A stretch of 5,547 bases of DNA, taken from contig JAHEKO010000198.1 of NCBI GenBank assembly GCA_024638355.1, forward strand, positions 1,477-7,023. The letters are read 5' to 3'. A model generated the notes under the pieces. It was not told the origin of the DNA and did not search any database. It saw nothing but the letters and a program-made list of their open reading frames with translations. Position 1 is the stretch's first letter, and each line of letters starts with the position of its first letter. This DNA comes from Acidobacteriota bacterium. Lineage in GTDB: Bacteria > Acidobacteriota > Thermoanaerobaculia > Multivoradales > JAHEKO01. The position numbers were made by a program, and so were the translations under genes. Shown here in pieces: positions 1-5,547 of this stretch.

Positions 1-683
1 CCCGCGGCCTCGACGACCGCGCACGGCGCGGCGTTGTCCCAGAGGCTCATCGTTCCTTCGAGAACGACGTCGACGCGGCCGGTCGCCAGTAGCAGGAAGG
101 CGTAGGCGTCGGCCCAGCCGCGGTCGGTGCGGCAGCGGCCGCGCAGACGCTCGTAGGCGGGCATGCGGCCATGCGCGGCCAGGAGCTGCGTGCTGGTCGT
201 GGAGAGCGCCGCGTCGGCGAGGCTAGACGTCTCCGAGACCCGCGCCGGCCGATCATTCCACCAGGCGCCCAGGCCCGGCGCTCCGTAGACGATCTCGTCG
301 AGCGCCGGAGCGTAGATCACGCCCAGAACCATCTCGCCCCTCCACTCGAGCCCGACAAGGTTGGTGTAGAGCGGCACGCCCTGGACAAAGGAATAGGTCC
401 CGTCGATCGGATCGAGGATCCAGCGCGCCGGGTCGCTCCCTTCTTTGTCGCCGAGCTCCTCGCCCAGGATGCCGTGGCTCGGGAGGGCCGCCTCGATGCG
501 CTCGCGCAAGAGCTCCTCGGCCCGGCGATCGGCGATGGTGACCGGAGTCGCGTCGGCCTTGACCTCGGTCTCGGGATCGTTCTGGAAGTAGCGGAGCGTC
601 AGGCGCCCGGCCTCGCGAGTCGCGTCGACCGCGAACTCGAGGAGATCTTTGAGCTCGTCCGCCGTCATGATGTGCGGAGTCAT
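1..683 (-). CDS. hisN: Inositol-monophosphatase-superfamily phosphatase, HisN-type histidinol-phosphatase likely (partial, C-terminus cut by window edge)
   Basis: A Mg-dependent phosphatase of the IMPase fold, probably cytoplasmic. The visible 227 codons carry the family metal site: GEEL at residues 74-77 (E75), DPIDGT at 91-96 (D91, D94) and the WD motif at 215-216 (D216) followed by AAP and VVEAA at the edge. The stretch after motif A (SFVQGVPLYTNLVGL), the LADAALSTTS segment near 155-164, and WADAYAFLLLATGRVDVVLE before the WD motif resemble HisN-type histidinol-phosphatase (histidine biosynthesis) more than CysQ or SuhB; that assignment is from memory of the family. Residue 97 is Tyr where I recall HisN proteins usually having Lys, so substrate is less sure than fold. 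I chose the ATG at 683 because a GGGAG lies 9 nt upstream; a second in-frame ATG at 668 lacks such a site. It is transcribed divergently from the MoxR operon. Perhaps 30-40 residues are missing beyond position 1. Family call is firm, substrate moderate. Confidence 0.85.
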   Translation of the reverse strand, partial: MTPHIMTADELKDLLEFAVDATREAGRLTLRYFQNDPETEVKADATPVTIADRRAEELLRERIEAALPSHGILGEELGDKEGSDPARWILDPIDGTYSFVQGVPLYTNLVGLEWRGEMVLGVIYAPALDEIVYGAPGLGAWWNDRPARVSETSSLADAALSTTSTQLLAAHGRMPAYERLRGRCRTDRGWADAYAFLLLATGRVDVVLEGTMSLWDNAAPCAVVEAA

Positions 684-720
684 TATGTGCCGCTCCCACC
701 CGCGGGGCCTATGCGGAGTC
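673..720 (+). repeat. Two direct copies of TGCGGAGTC, 39 bp apart
   Basis: TGCGGAGTC occurs at 673-681, within the first codons of the hisN-like gene, and again at 712-720 in the divergent gap. The copies are perfect over 9 bp and sit on both sides of the presumed hisN ribosome binding site. They could be operator half-sites or chance; no known factor is recognised. Confidence 0.3.
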
Positions 721-771
721 CTTCCGATATCATCCCGGCGGTCCACGACGAGTGCGGCGAATCCGACGAAC
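684..771. promoter_or_regulatory. Divergent intergenic region between hisN-like gene and MoxR operon
   Basis: This 88-bp gap separates two genes that point away from each other, so it should hold the start sites for both transcripts. I see no convincing -35/-10 pair. A TATCAT at 728-733 could serve as a plus-strand -10 but has no matching -35. The gap holds the palindrome CCCGCGGG (699-706), one copy of the 9-bp repeat TGCGGAGTC (712-720) and the GATATC at 726-731. Its regulatory role is inferred from gene orientation alone. Confidence 0.4.
693..697 (-). promoter_or_regulatory. Ribosome binding site for the hisN-like gene
   Basis: On the minus strand GGGAG is followed by 9 nt and then the ATG at 683. 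It favours the 683 start over the in-frame ATG at 668, which has no purine-rich run at a suitable distance. Confidence 0.45.
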
Positions 772-1749
<978 letters not shown>

Positions 1750-1750
1750 C

Positions 1751-1759
1751 GAGGGCGGG
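1751..1759 (+). promoter_or_regulatory. Ribosome binding site for the DUF58 gene
   Basis: The purine-rich run GAGGGCGGG lies 9 nt before the ATG at 1769 and directly after the moxR stop. It supports that start and reinitiation by ribosomes leaving moxR. Confidence 0.5.
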
Positions 1760-1768
1760 CGCCACACC

Positions 1769-2671
1769 ATGAACCGGCCCGCCGCCGCCCGCGACCCCCG
1801 CATCTCCCAGATTCTGCGCAGGGTGCGCCTGCTCGAGCTGATCGCGCGCGACAACGTCGCCGGGCTCTTGAGCGGCGACTTCCAGAGCTCGATTCGCGGC
1901 TCGGGGCTCGTCTTCCACGAGTCGCGAAAGTACGTTCCCGGCGAGCCGGTGCGCTCGATCGACTGGAACGTGACCGCGCGGCTGGGCGAGCCCTACGTCA
2001 AGGTCAATCTCGAGGAGCGGCAGCGCGACGTCTTCATCGCCCTCGACGTCAGCCCCTCGATGCACACCGGCTTCCAGGAGAAGACCAAGCTCGAGTGCGC
2101 GGTCGAGCTGGCCGCGACCCTCGCGGCGACGGCGATCGACGGTGGCGATCGGCTCGGCTGGGTGCTGTTCGCCGACCGCGCCCTGGCCGCGGCCCGGCCG
2201 CGCGGCGGCGGCGCCCAGCTTTTCCGCTTCCTGGCCGATGTTCTGCGCCGCACCGAGCCCTGGCGGCGCCCGGTCGGCGTGTCGGACCCGCGCGCCGCCG
2301 TGCACGCGATCCAGAGCTCGCGCCGCGGACGCTACGTCGTCTTCCTGATCTCCGATTTCATCGACCACGACATTCCCGAGGACCTCAAGTTCCTGCGGCC
2401 GCAGCACGACGTATCGCTTCTCCACGTCTACGATCCGGCGGAGTTCGAGCTCGGCCCGACGGTGACCTTTGCCGGCGTCTCGCCCGAGGCCGCCGGCGCT
2501 CGGCGCTGGCTCTCCCCCGGCGCCGCCGGCTCGCTGGCCGAGATGAAGGAGTTCCTCCATCACCAGGCCGGTCGGCACCGCCTGGCGGTCGGCTCGTTCG
2601 CGACCGACGCTCCGGTCGCCGACGCGCTCGGCGAGTTCTTCCACCTCAAGCGGAGCCTGCTGATCCGATGA
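1769..2671 (+). CDS. DUF58 domain protein with VWA-like fold (MoxR partner)
   Basis: A 300-residue protein of the short DUF58 class. The DUF58 signature is clear: IRGSGLVFHESRKYVPGE at about 42-59, then VRSIDWNVTAR at 61-71 and PYVK at 75-78. A VWA-like beta strand follows with DVSPS at 93-97 (MIDAS-type D93, S95, S97) and a second acidic loop, ISDF, at 194-197 (D196). The third MIDAS position, usually Thr in GxTD, appears as Ser in GVSD at 170-173. I see no membrane segment or signal peptide, so it should be cytoplasmic, unlike longer DUF58 proteins with N-terminal helices. DUF58 genes nearly always follow moxR, and the pair is thought to work together; its precise activity is not established. 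The start is 19 bp after the moxR stop behind a GAGGGCGGG site. Its stop overlaps the next ATG by 4 bp. Confidence 0.95.
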   Translation: MNRPAAARDPRISQILRRVRLLELIARDNVAGLLSGDFQSSIRGSGLVFHESRKYVPGEPVRSIDWNVTARLGEPYVKVNLEERQRDVFIALDVSPSMHTGFQEKTKLECAVELAATLAATAIDGGDRLGWVLFADRALAAARPRGGGAQLFRFLADVLRRTEPWRRPVGVSDPRAAVHAIQSSRRGRYVVFLISDFIDHDIPEDLKFLRPQHDVSLLHVYDPAEFELGPTVTFAGVSPEAAGARRWLSPGAAGSLAEMKEFLHHQAGRHRLAVGSFATDAPVADALGEFFHLKRSLLIR

Positions 2672-3156
2672 CGCTCGGCAGACTGCCGGCCGGCCTGGCC
2701 GAGCCGCTTCACTTCGACTCGCCCTTTCCCTGGACGCTGGTCAAGATCCTCGCCGGCGTCTTGGTGGCGCTGCTTCTGCTCGCACTGGTGCGCCGGTGGT
2801 TGCGACGACGACGCCAGGCGCCCAGCCGGCCGCTGCCGGCGCCGGTGCCGGCGGCCGAGCCGGGCCTGAGAGAAGCGATCGAGTCGATCCGCCGCCGCTA
2901 CCGGGGCGGTCACGCCTACCGCGACGCGTGTCACGAGCTCTCGAGCCTCTTGCGCCGCGCCTTCGAGCACAACACGCGGCGCAGCTACTCGACGCTCACC
3001 GCCGGCGAGATCCAGCGACAGGTCGGCGACAGCCGCGTCGCGCGCTTCTTCGCCTTCCTCGCCGAGCTCCAGTTCGGACGAAGGCGCCCGAGCGGCAACG
3101 ATCTCGACGGCGCGTGCGACCTGGCGCTGGACGTCGCCCGCGAGGAGCTCTCGTGA
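2668..3156 (+). CDS. DUF4381-like single-pass membrane protein of Bat cluster
   Basis: A 162-residue protein. Its size, its position between DUF58 and BatA, and its pattern (short N-terminus, one membrane helix, basic linker, helical domain) match the DUF4381 proteins of MoxR/Bat operons; the sequence match is by general pattern, so the family name is moderately sure. One hydrophobic helix spans about 22-41, followed at once by RRWLRRRRQ (42-50), so by the positive-inside rule the N-terminus is periplasmic and the main domain cytoplasmic, where it could meet MoxR and DUF58. A Pro/Ala-rich linker (51-65) leads to a helical domain with LSSLLRRAFE (91-100), YSTLTAGEIQ (107-116) and FFAFLAELQFG (127-137). 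The start shares the ATGA overlap with the DUF58 stop, and its stop shares a GTGA overlap with BatA, so translation is likely coupled on both sides. Confidence 0.85.
   Translation: MTLGRLPAGLAEPLHFDSPFPWTLVKILAGVLVALLLLALVRRWLRRRRQAPSRPLPAPVPAAEPGLREAIESIRRRYRGGHAYRDACHELSSLLRRAFEHNTRRSYSTLTAGEIQRQVGDSRVARFFAFLAELQFGRRRPSGNDLDGACDLALDVAREELS
3142..3147 (+). promoter_or_regulatory. Ribosome binding site deciding the BatA GTG start
   Basis: GAGGAG sits 5 nt before the GTG at 3153, inside the end of the preceding gene. Together with the GTGA stop/start overlap it fixes the non-ATG start of BatA. Confidence 0.6.
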
Positions 3157-4139
3157 TCGAGGGGCTCGAGCTCGGTCGTCCGTGGCTGCTCTGGGGCCTC
3201 CTGCTCGTGCCCCTCTACGTCTACCTGCGCCTGCGCTTCTTGCGCGGCGACGTTGTCCCCTACTCGCCACTCCAGTTCGGCCCGCAGTCGCGCCGGGGAC
3301 GCCTGGCGGCGCGGCTTCTGCTGCCGGTCGAGATCGCGGTACTGGCGGTGACTCTGCTCGGTCTCGCCGCGCCCTACCGGCGCACCGAGCTCGAGCTGAT
3401 CGAAGACGAGGGGATCGACGTGGCGCTGGTGCTCGACGTCTCGCTCAGCATGCTGGCGGAGGACTTCGAGCCCAATCGTCTCGAAGCGCTGCGCAAGATC
3501 GCCCGCGACTTCATCCAGCGCAGCGGCAGCACCCGCATCGGCGTGGTGATCTTCGCCAAGGACGTGTACGTGCAGACGCCGCTGACCACCGATCACGGGG
3601 TGCTGCTGCCGCTCCTCGACGCGGTCACCGTTCACACCCTCGACCAGAACCGCAGCGGCGGCACCGCCATCGGCGACGCCTTGCTGGCGACCGCGGAGTT
3701 TCTGGAGCGCTCACGCATCGAGGGGCGCGATCAGGCGCTGGTCCTGATCACCGACGGCGAGAGCAACATGGGCATCGAGACGACGCTGGCCGCGCGCTAC
3801 GTGCGCGAGCTCGGCATTCGCCTCTACGCCATCGGTATCGGCGGGCTGGAGCCGGTCGGGGTCGAGTTCGAGGGAACCCGGCTCGACTACCTGGCGGTGC
3901 TCGACGACACCCAGCTGCGCGCGATCGCCGAGCTGTCGGAGGGTCGCTACTACCGCGCCAGCGAGGTCGACGCCCTCGAGGAGGTCTTCGTCGAGCTGTC
4001 GCGGCTGGAGAGCACGCCGCTCGAGGTGCGCCTGGTCGACATCCGCCGCTACCTGACCGACCTCGCGGCGCTCGGGCTGCTGCCGCTCTTCGCTCTCTGT
4101 CTCTTCCTGGGAGGGCGGCTGCGCCGGCCGTTGCGCTGA
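3153..4139 (+). CDS. batA: BatA-type membrane-anchored VWA protein
   Basis: A 328-residue protein, full length for BatA. Two N-terminal membrane helices (about 11-27 and 55-74) flank an Arg-rich loop (RLRFLRG, SRRGRLAAR), and a third helix lies at about 304-321, ending in GRLRRPLR. By the positive-inside rule the loop and the C-terminus are cytoplasmic and the VWA domain (about 88-285) faces the periplasm. The MIDAS metal site is intact: DVSLS at 95-99, T171 in GGTAIGDAL, and D201 in ITDGES. The tail of the domain (LDYLAVLDDTQLRAIAE then GRYYRASEVDALEEV) is typical of BatA. Bat proteins were named from Bacteroides aerotolerance mutants; a general role in envelope or oxidative stress is proposed, with molecular function unsettled. 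Start is the GTG at 3153, with a GAGGAG 5 nt upstream and a 4-bp overlap with the previous stop. The BatB gene begins 2 bp after its stop. Confidence 0.94.
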   Translation: MIEGLELGRPWLLWGLLLVPLYVYLRLRFLRGDVVPYSPLQFGPQSRRGRLAARLLLPVEIAVLAVTLLGLAAPYRRTELELIEDEGIDVALVLDVSLSMLAEDFEPNRLEALRKIARDFIQRSGSTRIGVVIFAKDVYVQTPLTTDHGVLLPLLDAVTVHTLDQNRSGGTAIGDALLATAEFLERSRIEGRDQALVLITDGESNMGIETTLAARYVRELGIRLYAIGIGGLEPVGVEFEGTRLDYLAVLDDTQLRAIAELSEGRYYRASEVDALEEVFVELSRLESTPLEVRLVDIRRYLTDLAALGLLPLFALCLFLGGRLRRPLR

Positions 4140-4141
4140 CC

Positions 4142-5547
4142 ATGCGGTTCCAGAGCTGGACGCTCCTCTTGCTGGCGCTCCCCTGGTGGATCCTCTGGCT
4201 GCTCTTCGCGCGCGGCCAGCGGCAGGCGCTGGCCTGGGTCGACGAGCACGTGGGCGAGCGCTTCCGGTCGCGCTTCTCGGTCCACAGCCGCGCCACGCTC
4301 GCCTGGCACCTGCGGCTCCTGGGCCTCATGGGGCTCTTGCTGATCGTAGCCGCCGCCGGGCCCTACCTGCCCGGCCAAGCCGAGATCGAGGCCGAGCGGG
4401 CGCGGGTGGTGCTGATCTTCGACAGCTCGGCCAGCATGTTCGCCACCGACGTCGAGCAGCCGCCGACCCGAGAGGAGGGCGAGCGCGACAAGAACCGCTT
4501 CGAGGTCGCTCGCGGCATCGGGCGGGGCCTCATCCGGGACCTGCCCGAGTCGAGCTTCGCCCTGGTCAGCTTCAGCGGCACGGCGGCGATCCACACGCCG
4601 ATGAGCGCCGATCGCGGCTTCCTGCTCGACGCCCTGCGCGGACTCGAGATCCACGGCCAGTACCAGACCACCGGCTCGTCCCTGGGCGGCGCGCTCGACA
4701 CCCTGTTCGAGTTCTACGACGAGACGCGCCCCAACCTCCAGGCGGTGATCCTGAGCGACGGCGAGCAGCCGGTCGCGGAGGAGCTCGACGACACGCTCGA
4801 GGCGCTCGCCGGTCAGGGAGTGCCGGTCCACACCGTGGCCATCGGCACCACCGAGGGACAGGGCCGCTTGATCTACGACTTCCGCGACATCGTAGCCAAG
4901 AAGGAGAAGCCCGCCGTCCTGCGCGAGTACCACACCCGGCGGGTCGACGAGACGCTGCGGCGGATCTCCAAGGCGACCCGGGGTACCTTCGAGGTCGAGT
5001 CGCCGGCCGCCTTCCAACGGATCGGCCGAGCCGTTCGCGCCTACGACGCGCCGCCGGCTCGCATCGAGCGCACCGGCACCGGCAGCGACCTGGGCGTCTG
5101 GTTCCTCCTGGCGTTTCTCGCCACCTTTCTCGCCGACCGCCTCTGGATCGGCCGCCGTCCGCGACACGCTCCCCTGCGTTTCGAGATCGAGCGGCTCGGC
5201 CAACGGAGCTCGGCGCGCGGGCGGGCGGCGGCGGTCCTGGCTTTCTGCCTCGTACTTCTCTACTCGTCGGGCTGCTCGAACACGCCGCGCGGGCGGGCCC
5301 ACCGCGAGAACGAGCGGGGGATCGCTCTCGATCTACTCCGCCAGTACGAGAGGGCGCGCGTCCACTACAAGCGGGCCATCGGCTACGGCATCGAAACCGA
5401 GATTCCGACCTTCAACCTGGCGCGATCGGTCCATCGCCAGGGCAACTACACCGAGGCCCACGACCTCTACCAGGAAGCGCTGAAGATCGATCCGCGGCTG
5501 CCCGCGGCCCACTACAACGACGGCATCGCGCTGTTCGACTGGGGCGA
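4142..5547 (+). CDS. batB: BatB-BatC fusion: membrane VWA protein with C-terminal periplasmic TPR domain (partial, runs off window)
   Basis: The frame from the ATG at 4142 is open to the right edge (468 codons). Helices at about 6-23 and 55-73 precede a BatB-type VWA domain (about 87-300) with MIDAS DSSAS at 94-98, S179 in [10 protein letters not shown] where Thr is usual, and D206 in ILSDGE. A short charged stretch (about 106-117) separates the ATDVE loop from NRFEVAR, longer than in BatA. A third helix (about 317-334) is followed by an Arg-rich cytoplasmic stretch and a fourth hydrophobic segment (about 361-376) ending in SSGC. TPR repeats start near 390; the best is 422-455 ([19 protein letters not shown], then EALKIDP), and a third begins at 456. 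BatC is often a separate TPR gene, but there is no in-frame ATG, GTG or TTG after 4868, so the TPR part cannot easily start on its own. VWA-TPR proteins of this order occur in other Bat operons, mainly Gammaproteobacteria as I recall. No strong ribosome site precedes 4142; coupling to BatA, whose stop is 2 bp upstream, is likely. Confidence 0.92.
   Translation, partial: MRFQSWTLLLLALPWWILWLLFARGQRQALAWVDEHVGERFRSRFSVHSRATLAWHLRLLGLMGLLLIVAAAGPYLPGQAEIEAERARVVLIFDSSASMFATDVEQPPTREEGERDKNRFEVARGIGRGLIRDLPESSFALVSFSGTAAIHTPMSADRGFLLDALRGLEIHGQYQTTGSSLGGALDTLFEFYDETRPNLQAVILSDGEQPVAEELDDTLEALAGQGVPVHTVAIGTTEGQGRLIYDFRDIVAKKEKPAVLREYHTRRVDETLRRISKATRGTFEVESPAAFQRIGRAVRAYDAPPARIERTGTGSDLGVWFLLAFLATFLADRLWIGRRPRHAPLRFEIERLGQRSSARGRAAAVLAFCLVLLYSSGCSNTPRGRAHRENERGIALDLLRQYERARVHYKRAIGYGIETEIPTFNLARSVHRQGNYTEAHDLYQEALKIDPRLPAAHYNDGIALFDWG
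5222..5275 (+). other. Lipoprotein-signal-like hydrophobic segment at the BatB/BatC junction
   Basis: Codons 361-378 of the fusion encode a hydrophobic run ([13 protein letters not shown]) and then SSGC. An Arg-rich stretch precedes it ([13 protein letters not shown]). This looks like the n-region, h-region and cysteine of a lipoprotein signal peptide, but it is internal and position -3 is Ser instead of the preferred Leu. At minimum it is a fourth membrane helix that returns the chain to the periplasm, so the TPR domain lies on the same side as the VWA domain. Cleavage and lipidation at C378 are only a possibility. Confidence 0.5.

Noticed and set aside
699..706. Palindrome CCCGCGGG as an operator
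   Set aside because: Eight-base G/C palindromes are frequent in sequence of this composition, and it has no longer symmetric arms.
728..733. TATCAT as a -10 promoter box for the MoxR operon
   Set aside because: No plausible -35 element lies 16-18 bp upstream, so I did not list it as a promoter.
649..771. Extension of MoxR to an ATG at 649 or 685
   Set aside because: The ATG at 649 would overlap the divergent hisN coding region, and the added residues do not resemble any MoxR N-terminus. The ATG at 685 has a fair GGAG site but the same problem of unlikely sequence.
2095..2667. Extension of the DUF4381-like gene upstream into the DUF58 gene (start at 2095)
   Set aside because: The extra 191 residues are an Arg-rich out-of-frame reading of DUF58. 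The ATG at 2668 with the ATGA overlap gives a protein of the expected size and topology.
4049..5302. Long open frame of 417 codons on the minus strand opposite BatB
   Set aside because: It lies wholly antisense to a convincing VWA/TPR gene, has low-complexity Arg/Ala/Glu/Gly-rich composition and no recognisable motif. Long antisense frames are expected in DNA this GC-rich.

Overview
The window is GC-rich (roughly two thirds G+C by eye), densely coding bacterial DNA, with strong preference for C or G at third codon positions (GAG, CTC, GCC and GCG are frequent). Nothing in it fixes the taxon. The layout (HisN-like phosphatase next to a MoxR/DUF58/DUF4381/BatA/BatB-TPR cluster) and the base composition would fit an Acidobacteriota-like, deltaproteobacterial or Gemmatimonadota-like Gram-negative; this is only an inference. 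All genes look chromosomal and ordinary in base composition. I see no mobile element, RNA gene, CRISPR array or terminator.

Layout. Positions 1-683 on the minus strand hold the first 227 codons of an inositol-monophosphatase-superfamily enzyme, most like HisN-type histidinol-phosphatase. Its C-terminus lies outside the window. An 88-bp divergent gap (684-771) follows and should hold promoters for both directions. From 772 to the right edge, five plus-strand genes are packed as one apparent operon: a MoxR AAA+ ATPase (772-1749), a soluble DUF58 protein (1769-2671), a small single-pass membrane protein of DUF4381 type (2668-3156), the membrane-anchored VWA protein BatA (3153-4139), and a second membrane VWA protein of BatB type (4142 to the edge). 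This last frame runs without a stop into TPR repeats, so it is a BatB-BatC fusion. The gene junctions are a 19-bp gap, a 4-bp ATGA overlap, a 4-bp GTGA overlap and a 2-bp gap, which suggests translational coupling.

How the genes may work together. This is the MoxR/VWA 'Bat' (Bacteroides aerotolerance) type of cluster. In such systems a MoxR ATPase is thought to act as a chaperone-like motor with metal-binding VWA partners; the true client is unsettled. The charge pattern around the membrane segments gives a consistent model. MoxR and DUF58 are cytoplasmic. The DUF4381 protein has its main domain in the cytoplasm. The BatA and BatB VWA domains and the BatC-type TPR domain all face the periplasm. 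A BatD gene would be expected beyond the right edge but cannot be seen.

The most notable features are the uninterrupted BatB-BatC frame and the lipoprotein-signal-like segment at its junction (Arg-rich stretch, hydrophobic core, then Ser-Gly-Cys). The cluster is a known kind of system and not a wholly new one.
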